From an uncultured Anaerobiospirillum sp. (GTDB taxonomy: Bacteria > Pseudomonadota > Gammaproteobacteria > Enterobacterales > Succinivibrionaceae), in assembly GCA_944389615.1 (NCBI GenBank), contig CALXNA010000024.1, forward strand, positions 1 through 50,178: a stretch of DNA of 50,178 nucleotides, given 5' to 3'. Positions 16,479 through 24,092 of this stretch are shown piece after piece. The notes under the pieces were generated by a model. The model ran no database searches. It had not been told where the DNA came from and worked only from the letters and a program-made list of their open reading frames with translations. A program made the translations under genes and the position numbers. Numbering within the stretch: the stretch's first letter is position 1; every line of letters starts with the position of its first letter.

Positions 16479-17042
16479 ATGTCGTTAATCAACAAGGAAG
16501 TTGCAGATTTCTGTGTCCAAGCCTACCAGAACGATGATTTCCACCAAGTAACCAAGGCTGACATCTTAGGCAAGTGGTCTGTCTTCTTCTTTTATCCAGC
16601 TGACTTCACCTTCGTTTGCCCAACCGAGCTCAAGGACTTAGCTGAAAAGTACGAAGAGTTCAAGAAGATCGGCTGCGAGATCTACTCAGTATCCTGCGAT
16701 TCGCATTTCGTCCACAAGGCATGGCACGACGCTTCTGACACCATCAAGGGCATCCAGTACCCAATGCTCGCCGATCCAAACCACCGTTTAGCTCGCGACT
16801 TTGACGTTCTGATCGAGGCTGATGGCTTAGCAGATCGTGGTACCTTCGTTGTAAACCCAGAGGGCAAGATCGTCGCTTACGAGGTTGTTGCTGGCAACAT
16901 CGGCCGTAACGCTGACGAGTTATTACGCCGCGTCGAGGCCTTACAGTTCGTAGCCGAGCACGGCGACCAAGTCTGCCCAGCTAAGTGGCAGCCAGGTGCT
17001 AAGACCTTAAAGCCAGGTCTTGACCTCATCGGCGCCCTCTAA
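16479..17042 (+). CDS. ahpC: Peroxiredoxin AhpC
   Basis: Typical 2-Cys peroxiredoxin of 187 residues that reduces hydrogen peroxide, organic peroxides and peroxynitrite in the cytosol. The peroxidatic cysteine is Cys47 in DFTFVCPTEL; the resolving cysteine is in QVCPAKW near the C-terminus. Length equals E. coli AhpC. TTAGGAG before the internal ATG fixes the start; eight upstream codons in the same frame are excluded. The coding region is AT-richer with biased codons (CCA, TTA, GGC), as expected for a highly expressed gene. The dedicated reductase is encoded ~350 bases downstream, past a terminator. Confidence 0.96.
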   Translation: MSLINKEVADFCVQAYQNDDFHQVTKADILGKWSVFFFYPADFTFVCPTELKDLAEKYEEFKKIGCEIYSVSCDSHFVHKAWHDASDTIKGIQYPMLADPNHRLARDFDVLIEADGLADRGTFVVNPEGKIVAYEVVAGNIGRNADELLRRVEALQFVAEHGDQVCPAKWQPGAKTLKPGLDLIGAL

Positions 17043-17112
17043 TTTACGTCTAACCCCAAAGAAGGCGTAAGTTAGGGATGCTAGGTGGCCCTTGGCCACC
17101 ACCTGACCAGAG

Positions 17113-17135
17113 AGGCCCCTTTTAGGGGCCTTTCT
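17113..17135 (+). terminator. Rho-independent terminator after ahpC
   Basis: AGGCCCC/GGGGCCT stem with a TTTTA loop followed by TTCT. A second small stem (GGTGGCC/GGCCACC, 17084-17100) sits just before it. Some readthrough into the reductase gene is likely, since no strong promoter is seen between them. The rest of the gap to 17390 is GC-rich without a gene. Confidence 0.75.
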
Positions 17136-17390
17136 AGTTTGGGCCGTCCGCAGGCCCGGCCTGCTAAGCGCAAGCTGGCCTGCAGCGGCGGAGCCGCAAC
17201 TGCTTTGGCCTGCGGTGGCAGGGCTGCTTTGACCTGTTTCGGTCTTCTTTGGCTTTCTCAGGCTTTTCTTGCGGCAGGCCGTGTACCGGACTGCTCCAAG
17301 AGAGGCTTGGGGCTTTGCCCTAAAGGTTCACCCCGCCTCAGGCTGGGCCATGTGTGGCGCTGGGCCTGCGGCTTACTGTCGGGAGTTTCG

Positions 17391-19040
17391 ATGAGCGCAA
17401 ACGATAATTTATATGATGCCATTGTCGTCGGTGGCGGCCCTGCGGGTTTGACGGCTGCCTTGTATTTGGCACGTGCCCGCTATCGCGTCTTAGTGGTCGA
17501 GAAGGATCGCTTTGGTGGTCAAATCACCATTACCCACGAAGTCGTCAACTACCCGGGCGTAGAGAAGACTTCCGGCGAAGAGTTAACCGAGACCATGCGC
17601 CGTCAGGCCGTCAACTTCGGCGCTGAGGTCATGTTGGCCGAGGTTACGGGCTTAAAGCTCGACTCGGACATCAAGGAGGTCGAGACCTCGCGCGGCACGT
17701 TGCGGGCCTTTGCCGTCCTGATCTGCACCGGCGCCAACCCGCGCAAGGTTGGCTTTATCGGTGAAGATGAGTTCCGCGGCCACGGTGTCGCTTACTGCGC
17801 TACCTGTGACGGTGAGTTCTTTACCGGCAAGGAGCTCTTAGTCATCGGTGGTGGTTACGCCTCCGCCGAAGAGGCCATGTTCTTAACCCGTTACGCCACT
17901 AAGGTCACGATCTTAGTGCGTAAGGACGCCTTCTCGTGCGCCAAGAGCATCGCCGATGAGGTCATGGCCCACCCTAAGATCAAGGTGCTGTTCAACCATG
18001 AGCTCAAGTCGGTACAAGGCTCAGATATGGGCATCTTGAGCGCGGAGATCTTCAACAATAAAACCGGCGAGACCTTTACCTACAAGGCCGAAGGCGATGA
18101 TACCTTCGGCGTCTTTGTCTTTGCCGGCTACGTCCCGAATACCAAGCTGGTCGCCGATAAGGTCGCCTTAAACGAGCAGAACTACATCATCACTGACGCT
18201 AACCAAGAGACCAACGTCAAGGGTGTCTTCGCTGCCGGTGATGTCTGCATCAAGACCTTGCGTCAGGTAGTGACCGCCACCGCCGATGGCGCCTTAGCCG
18301 CAGCTGCGATGGAGAAGGTCGCAGCCCAGATGCACGATAAGACCGGCCTCGTCCCGGTTGTACCAAACGCGACCCGTAAGGCCCCTGAGGAGCCACGCGC
18401 TAGCGCTTTACCAAGCGAGGAGGGCGGCTCCTTTATCACCGCCGAGATGGTGCCACAGCTCAATATGGTCTTTGAGCGTATGGCTCAGAAGATCACCTTG
18501 CGTGTCCACACCGCTGGGGACGATAAGGGCAAGGAGCTGGTCTCCGCCTTAAATGAGATGGTGGCCTTAACTGACAAGCTGTCTCTAGAGACGACCTCCG
18601 AGGGCGAGCACTTGCCATATGCTGAGTTCATCCGTGAAGATGGCAGTGCCGTCGGCGCCGCCTTCCACGGCGTGCCGGGTGGCCACGAGCTCAACTCCTT
18701 TATCTTAGGTCTCTACAATGCCGCAGGCCCGGGCCAAGCGGTTGAGGAGCCACAGCTTGAGGCGATCAAGGCCATCTCTAAGGACGTCAAGCTCCAGATC
18801 TTGATCTCGCTGTCGTGCACCATGTGCCCAGACTTAGTCCGCGCCTGCCAGCAGATGGCAGCCTTGAGCCCTAAGGTCACGGCCCACGCCTACGACGTCG
18901 GTCTCTATCCAGACCTGCGCGCCAAGTACAAGGTTATGTCGGTACCATGCTTGGTGGTCAACGACGGTCAGGCTATTTCCTTTGGCAAGAAGAAGCTGCC
19001 TGAGCTTATCGACTACCTCAAGAGCATCGACGCGATTTAA
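17391..19040 (+). CDS. AhpF-like peroxiredoxin reductase with permuted domain order
   Basis: Flavoprotein of 549 residues that should pass electrons from NAD(P)H to AhpC. The N-terminal part is a thioredoxin-reductase module: FAD motif VVGGGPAGLTAA, redox pair Cys136/Cys139 in CATCDGEF, NAD-site VIGGGYASAEEA and a second FAD motif GVFAAGDVC. The C-terminal part (about 335-549) resembles the tandem thioredoxin-like module that lies at the N-terminus of E. coli AhpF, with redox pair Cys476/Cys479 in SCTMCPDL and a cis-Pro region SVPCLVV. So the same two modules occur in the opposite order. GGGAG precedes the internal ATG; the 102 codons upstream in frame are GC-rich non-coding sequence. Overall length is near AhpF (521). 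Confidence 0.88.
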   Translation: MSANDNLYDAIVVGGGPAGLTAALYLARARYRVLVVEKDRFGGQITITHEVVNYPGVEKTSGEELTETMRRQAVNFGAEVMLAEVTGLKLDSDIKEVETSRGTLRAFAVLICTGANPRKVGFIGEDEFRGHGVAYCATCDGEFFTGKELLVIGGGYASAEEAMFLTRYATKVTILVRKDAFSCAKSIADEVMAHPKIKVLFNHELKSVQGSDMGILSAEIFNNKTGETFTYKAEGDDTFGVFVFAGYVPNTKLVADKVALNEQNYIITDANQETNVKGVFAAGDVCIKTLRQVVTATADGALAAAAMEKVAAQMHDKTGLVPVVPNATRKAPEEPRASALPSEEGGSFITAEMVPQLNMVFERMAQKITLRVHTAGDDKGKELVSALNEMVALTDKLSLETTSEGEHLPYAEFIREDGSAVGAAFHGVPGGHELNSFILGLYNAAGPGQAVEEPQLEAIKAISKDVKLQILISLSCTMCPDLVRACQQMAALSPKVTAHAYDVGLYPDLRAKYKVMSVPCLVVNDGQAISFGKKKLPELIDYLKSIDAI

Positions 19041-19080
19041 CGCGGCCCTGCCGCATGACGCGGCGTAACCGAACAGGCCC

Positions 19081-19111
19081 AGCCCAGACTTCGTTTGAGC
19101 TGGGCTTTGTT
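19081..19111 (+). terminator. Rho-independent terminator after the AhpF-like gene
   Basis: AGCCCAG/CTGGGCT stem followed by TTGTT, 40 bases past the stop codon. Confidence 0.7.
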
Positions 19112-19322
19112 ATGGTCAAAGGCTTGATCATATAGCTAACTTGAGTTAGCATAGGCTAACCAAGACAATCCTTGTCTGGCGGATTTCCAAGTGTATCGAC
19201 AAAGTGCGGCCGTGCGTGGTCGCATTTTTTTTTCGTCCTGCCGCGCCGCTGCGTTTCCGAGCCGCGCCGGTCGCTAAGGAGGTGAGGCTGTGGAAGCCTA
19301 ATGATGTTAGGTTTACTGTGGG

Positions 19323-19583
19323 TTAACGGTAGAAACCACCATTGTCATCAGCCCAGTATGGTACGCCATCTGGAGTGTTCAGAAGATCGCGGTCATCATT
19401 AGTCCAATAGTAGTTGCCATTTTGGTCGTAGTAGCTGTTGTCGCCATTGTTGTAATAGAAGTTGCCTTCGGCATCGTAAAGGTTGCCATCGCCGTCCGAC
19501 CACAGATAGTTGGCAGCTGCGGTTGTGCAGCTTACGCTGATGGTCAAAACGGAGATGACAACAGGGCGTAAGTATCGAGTCAT
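19323..19583 (-). CDS. Small secreted Tyr/Asn/Gly-rich repeat protein
   Basis: An 86-residue protein of unknown function. A Sec signal peptide is visible (TRYLRPVVISVLTISVSC, cleavage likely near TTAAA-NYL). The mature ~60 residues repeat a short unit of the form D-x-x-G-N-x-Y-Y/W: DGDGNLYDAEGNFYYNNGDN, then YYDQNGNYYW, ending with the C-terminal GGFYR. The pattern recalls aromatic-rich repeats of choline-binding or glucan-binding type and small secreted adhesin-like peptides, but no family is claimed. Start is the ATG after GAGAGCTCACACA; an upstream GTG frame adds ten residues. It stands alone, convergent with the AhpF-like gene. Confidence 0.65.
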   Translation of the reverse strand: MTRYLRPVVISVLTISVSCTTAAANYLWSDGDGNLYDAEGNFYYNNGDNSYYDQNGNYYWTNDDRDLLNTPDGVPYWADDNGGFYR

Positions 19584-19850
19584 TGTGTGAGCTCTCGTGT
19601 CATGTGGTGCCAAAGACTATTCTCAAAGGGTTAGAGCACTAAGAGCGTCTTCGGCGGCCGGTGAGCCTCACTATAGCACTTGCGCTTGCGGCTGAGTGTG
19701 AGGCGCTGCGGCAGAATCGCGGCCGACTGCTCCCACATGGGTGCCAAGAAAAGCGGTGCTTTTGCTAAACTAACTACATCCGCACGGGCAGCTGTCAGCT
19801 GGGCTGAGCGGAGTGGTGGTTTTGAGTTACAGCCTGACCGGGAGGCGCTG

Positions 19851-21131
19851 GTGGACAATTCAGATTTATCCTCCTCTAATTTGAGCGAGATCCTGTTTAA
19901 GCCTAAGTATGACTATGTCGAGACCTCGGTCATCTCCAACTCCGGGTGCGCCTTGCCGGACTTGGGCGATGGCTTCCACCTGATGGGCTCGCATTTTCGT
20001 GCGCTTTGGTACCGTCCGTTAAACCGCTTTTCTTGGGCCTACTTGGGGGCCAATTGCCTCGACATTGACGAAGCGCTGGCGCACATCGTCATGAGCGACA
20101 ACGAGCGCTCGCGCGACCAGTGCTACGACACGGTCAAACAGTATGGCCCGGGCAACTGGATCTATGAGTTCTGCACCATTGGCCAAAAGCGCATCAATCA
20201 GGCGCGCGAGTGCGAAGAGCGCGGCGACCTAGCGCAGGCGAGCCACCAATACCGCATGGCCTCGCGCTACTTTGCCATTGCCGCCTACCCCAACTTAAAG
20301 GGCGATGATTTGGCCGCGCAGGCTTCGCTCTATGGGCGTCGGGCGTATCGCAAGATCTTCAATGACCCGGTCAATCATGGTCACTATGCCGAGCAGGTCT
20401 TTTCCGTCGCAGGCGAGAAGGTCACGGGCTATCTGCACAGCGCCAACAACACTGACCTGCAGCCGTGCGTGATCATCGTGACCTCCTATGGCTCCACCGC
20501 CACCGACTACTATCGCTTCTTTAGTGACTACCTGCGCAAGGAAGGCATTGCCCTCTTTGCCGTGGACATGCCGGGCCAAGGCTCGGCGAGCAAGGTCGTA
20601 CTCGGCGCGGAAACCTCGATTGTGCTTGAGGCGGCGGTCGAGCACCTCAAAAAGGTGCCGTACATCGACAGCTTAGCGCTCGGCGCGGTGGGCTTTCATG
20701 TTAGCGCCAATGCAGTGGCGCGCCTTGCCATCACTCATCCCAACATCTTCAAGGCTATCGCTCTGGTCAGCCCGGCGCTACATAACGCCTTCGTCAACCA
20801 AGAGCTGCTCAACAGTATGTCGCTGGCGGCACGCTCGTCCCTTGCCAACCGCTTAAACCTCGATGCGAGCACGTGGGATACGATCATCCCGCAGCTGCAG
20901 ATCCTGTCCTTGCGCAAGCAGGGCTTGATCTCGCGCAACAGCCGCGTCAGCACCAAGACCATGACCTTGATGATGCCGGTCGACCTCAAGTACAACAACG
21001 ACCAAGACTTGATCGACCAAGTCTTCACCAACAACAAGACCTTGGCCTTCACCAAGATGCGCGTCAGCGAGTTTGCCCCGCGCATCTTCACTAGCGCCTG
21101 TAAGTTATTTAGCGAGACGCTCAAGGGCTAA
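19851..21131 (+). CDS. frsA: FrsA-like alpha/beta-hydrolase (fermentation-respiration switch protein family)
   Basis: Cytosolic protein of 426 residues of the FrsA (YafA, DUF1100) family. In enterobacteria it was described as a partner of the glucose-PTS enzyme IIA that favours fermentation, and as an esterase; its role is debated. The N-terminal helical region has WAYLGANCLDIDEALAHI and YRMASRYFAIAAYPNL; the C-terminal alpha/beta-hydrolase part has TSYGSTATDYYRFF, AVDMPGQGSAS and a strand-turn GAVGFHVSANAVAR where a serine nucleophile (G-x-S-x-G) would be expected but GFHVSA is found. The GTG start follows GGGAGG and gives a length near E. coli FrsA (414); the ~57 codons upstream in frame are excluded. 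Confidence 0.85.
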   Translation: MDNSDLSSSNLSEILFKPKYDYVETSVISNSGCALPDLGDGFHLMGSHFRALWYRPLNRFSWAYLGANCLDIDEALAHIVMSDNERSRDQCYDTVKQYGPGNWIYEFCTIGQKRINQARECEERGDLAQASHQYRMASRYFAIAAYPNLKGDDLAAQASLYGRRAYRKIFNDPVNHGHYAEQVFSVAGEKVTGYLHSANNTDLQPCVIIVTSYGSTATDYYRFFSDYLRKEGIALFAVDMPGQGSASKVVLGAETSIVLEAAVEHLKKVPYIDSLALGAVGFHVSANAVARLAITHPNIFKAIALVSPALHNAFVNQELLNSMSLAARSSLANRLNLDASTWDTIIPQLQILSLRKQGLISRNSRVSTKTMTLMMPVDLKYNNDQDLIDQVFTNNKTLAFTKMRVSEFAPRIFTSACKLFSETLKG

Positions 21132-21241
21132 GCGCCCGGCCGCCCGTGCCTCCGCGCTGCCCGGCGCCGCCACCGGCCTTAGGTCGGCCTGCGCCGTGAG
21201 GCGTAACAGAGCAGGCGGTGGGACGGTGGCGTGTGGGCGGT

Positions 21242-21247
21242 TATAAT
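21242..21247 (+). promoter_or_regulatory. Candidate -10 box for proBA
   Basis: Exact TATAAT 37 bases before the proB GTG. The -35 region is GC-rich and not well matched. Confidence 0.4.
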
Positions 21248-21283
21248 CTCTGGGCATGGTTCATTGTTTGAGGAGACTGGGAA

Positions 21284-22456
21284 GTGGCTACGACCAAGAA
21301 GCGCACCACCTTATCGCAAGCTAACGCAGCAGAGGCCGCCGCGCCGACCGCGGTCAGCCCCCAGAGCATTGTCATTAAGATTGGCAGCACGACCCTGACG
21401 GCAAGCGGCAGCACGCTCAACCGCGTCGCGATGCTGGAGATTGTGCGCGTCATTGCGCAGCTTAAGGCCGCCGGGCACAAGGTGACCTTGGTGTCCTCAG
21501 GTGCGGTCGCCGCTGGGCGTGAGGTGGTCAAAGATCACCACTTGCTGCCTAAGCAGTTGAGCTCTAAGCAGCTGTTGGCCTCGGTCGGGCAAGGGCGCTT
21601 GATTGAGGTCTGGGAGTCGCTCTTTGCCATCTACAACATCCAGATTGGCCAGATTCTGCTGACGCGCGCTGACCTAGAGAATCGTGAGCGCTTCGTCAAC
21701 GCCCGCGACACGCTCTTTGCCTTGCTTGAGCATGACATTGTGCCGGTCATCAACGAAAACGATGCCGTCTCCACCGCCGAGATCAAGGTCGGCGATAACG
21801 ATACCTTAAGCGCTATCACCGCCTGCGCCATTGAGGCCGACAAGCTCATCTTACTTACCGACCAAAAGGGCCTCTACGACGCCAACCCTGATCAAGACCA
21901 GAATGCTCAGTTGATCACCGAAGTCCCGGTGATCGATGAGCGCATCATCGCCTTGGCCGGAGGCTCGGGGACTGAACTGGGTACCGGGGGCATGGCCACC
22001 AAGGTTAAGGCTGCGAAGATCGCGACCGAAGGCGGCGTCGAGCTTATCATTGCCGCCGGTTCCAATCCGGGCCAAATCCCGGAGCTGATCGCAGGCCGCG
22101 GTGAGGGCACCTTCTTTAGAACCAAGAACTCGTCCTTGGAGCTGCGTAAGGTCTGGCTTGCTGCCACCACGGTGCCGCAAGGCAAGATCTATTTGGACAC
22201 CGGTGCAGTGCAAGCGATCACCGAGCGCAACTCGTCTTTGCTGCCCAGCGGCATCACTGCCGTGGGCGGAGAGTTCCCGCGTGGCGCGGTGGTCGGGCTC
22301 TATAGCCCTGATGATCAGTGCCTTGGCAAGGGCATTGTGCGCTACAACAACACCGAGTGCGGCTTGATCAAGGGCAAGCGCTCCGGTGACATTGAAGCCA
22401 TCTTAGGCTTCTCGCACGGCGTGGTCGTGCACCGCAATGATATGGTGCTGTCTTAG
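21284..22456 (+). CDS. proB: Glutamate 5-kinase
   Basis: First enzyme of proline synthesis: phosphorylates glutamate to gamma-glutamyl phosphate in the cytosol and is usually feedback-inhibited by proline. The amino-acid-kinase domain has VIKIGSTTLT near residue 28, VSSGAVAAGREV, NENDAVSTAEIKVGDNDTLS and GTGGMATKVKAAKIA; a C-terminal PUA domain (about 300-390) begins KIYLDTGAVQAI and contains GKGIVRYNN. At 390 residues it carries a ~24-residue Ala/Thr-rich N-terminal extension relative to E. coli ProB (367). GTG start preceded by AGGAG. First gene of proBA. Confidence 0.95.
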   Translation: MATTKKRTTLSQANAAEAAAPTAVSPQSIVIKIGSTTLTASGSTLNRVAMLEIVRVIAQLKAAGHKVTLVSSGAVAAGREVVKDHHLLPKQLSSKQLLASVGQGRLIEVWESLFAIYNIQIGQILLTRADLENRERFVNARDTLFALLEHDIVPVINENDAVSTAEIKVGDNDTLSAITACAIEADKLILLTDQKGLYDANPDQDQNAQLITEVPVIDERIIALAGGSGTELGTGGMATKVKAAKIATEGGVELIIAAGSNPGQIPELIAGRGEGTFFRTKNSSLELRKVWLAATTVPQGKIYLDTGAVQAITERNSSLLPSGITAVGGEFPRGAVVGLYSPDDQCLGKGIVRYNNTECGLIKGKRSGDIEAILGFSHGVVVHRNDMVLS

Positions 22457-22572
22457 CCACAAGCCCGGAGAAAGGGCATATATTTCGCTTGCAGGTCACC
22501 TTACGCTGTTGAGTGTGGCAAGCTACAGCAGGCCGCAGCGTGCGACCTGTGTGATGTTTGGGGAGCTTTTAG

Positions 22573-23838
22573 ATGGAATTTAGCGTTGATGTCAACAAGA
22601 TGGGCCATGATGCTGCGGTGGCCAGCCAAGCGCTGGCGGTAGCCTCCACCAAGGCCAAAAATGAAGCTTTAGCGCAGATTGCGAACATGCTCAAGAAGAT
22701 GAAGAGCTTCATCATGGAGGTCAACGCCAAAGAGGTGACCGAGGCGCAGAACCGTGCCCTGCCCGCGCCGATGCTCGATCGCATGACCTTAACCGAGGCC
22801 CGTTACAACGAGATGGTCGAAGGCTTAGAGCGCGTCATCGCCTTAGATGATCCCATCGGCCAGCTCATCGACGGCTATACCGTCCCGTCCGGACTCAAGG
22901 TCAGTCGACGCCGCGTGCCGCTGGGCGTGGTGGGCGTCATCTATGAGTCGCGCCCTAATGTCACGGTCGACATCGCTGCTCTATGCATCAAGTCGGGCAA
23001 TGCCTGCATTCTGCGCGGCGGTTCAGAGTGCTTTCAGACCAATCTGACCTTGTACGAGTTGATGCAAGAGGTCATCGGTAACAGTGCTTTGCCGAGCCAC
23101 TGCGTGAATTTCATCTCCGCGACCGACCGCGAGCTGGTCAACAAGCTCTTGACCATGGACGAGTACGTGGACGTCATCATTCCACGCGGCGGCGAAGCGC
23201 TGCACCGCATGTGTGTCAAGCACGCGACCGTGCCGGTCATTGTGGGCGGCTTCGGCGTCACCCACATCTACGTCGACGATAGCGCCGACATCGAGAAGTC
23301 GGTGGAAATCATCATCAACGACAAGGTGCAAAAGCCGTCGGCTTGCAACGCCTTGGACACGATTTTGGTGCACCGCGAGCGCGCCATGGCCCTCCTCCAC
23401 AACTTAGCGCCGGAGCTTGCCGCCAACAAGGTCATCGTCCACGCCCACGGCGAGGTCGCTGAGCTGATGCAAGATTACCCATACCTTGCCACCTGCACTG
23501 CCGCTGACCTCGACACCGAGTTCTTAGGCCTGCACGTCAACATCGTTATGGTCGACGGCGTCAACGATGCGCTCTTGCACCTGCGCAAGCACAAGGCCAT
23601 CCACTCCGATGCCATCTTGACCAACAACTGGACTAACGCCGAGACCTTCACGCGCGGTGCGCCTTCGGCCTGCGTCTACGTCAATGCCTCGCCGCGCTTC
23701 TCCGACGGCGGCCAATTTGGCTTAGGTGCAGAAGTCGCTATCTCCACTCAGAAGCTGCATGCACGCGGCCCAATGGGCCTTGAGGCGCTCACCACTTACC
23801 AATACATCTGCTCGGGCGATTACTTAAGCCGCGAGTAG
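22573..23838 (+). CDS. proA: Gamma-glutamyl phosphate reductase
   Basis: Second enzyme of proline synthesis: NADPH-dependent reduction of gamma-glutamyl phosphate to glutamate semialdehyde. An aldehyde-dehydrogenase-fold protein of 421 residues with VGVIYESRPNVTVD, GGSECFQTN, the active-site cysteine in QKPSACNALDTILVH and GGQFGLGAEVAISTQKLHARGPMG near the end. Length matches E. coli ProA (417). GGGAGC precedes the ATG. The 116-base gap after proB shows no promoter, so the two are read as an operon. A small hairpin (GCCAGT/ACTGGC, 23841-23857) follows the stop. Confidence 0.96.
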   Translation: MEFSVDVNKMGHDAAVASQALAVASTKAKNEALAQIANMLKKMKSFIMEVNAKEVTEAQNRALPAPMLDRMTLTEARYNEMVEGLERVIALDDPIGQLIDGYTVPSGLKVSRRRVPLGVVGVIYESRPNVTVDIAALCIKSGNACILRGGSECFQTNLTLYELMQEVIGNSALPSHCVNFISATDRELVNKLLTMDEYVDVIIPRGGEALHRMCVKHATVPVIVGGFGVTHIYVDDSADIEKSVEIIINDKVQKPSACNALDTILVHRERAMALLHNLAPELAANKVIVHAHGEVAELMQDYPYLATCTAADLDTEFLGLHVNIVMVDGVNDALLHLRKHKAIHSDAILTNNWTNAETFTRGAPSACVYVNASPRFSDGGQFGLGAEVAISTQKLHARGPMGLEALTTYQYICSGDYLSRE

Positions 23839-24092
23839 CGCCAGTCTGATACTGGCAAGGGGCGCCTGTAGCGGCGCGCCCTGTGGTGGTTGCGGTGCAG
23901 CAATCACGTGAGTTTCACAACCGCTTGCGGCTGCAAGCTTTGCTTGGTTGCGGAGGAGGAGTCAGCTCCCCTTAAACGTTTGCTGGGGTGACCTGCGCGC
24001 AGCGAATGAGAGCAGCGCCGGGCAGTTTTGCTATGTGTGCCATAACGACTCCGTTCTCAGCGCAGCCAAAGAGAACACTTTGAGGAAGCGTT

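Noticed and set aside
17085..17390. 102-residue N-terminal extension of the AhpF-like protein
   Set aside because: It covers the ahpC terminator and GC-rich spacer; GGGAG and the family N-terminus point to the ATG at 17391.
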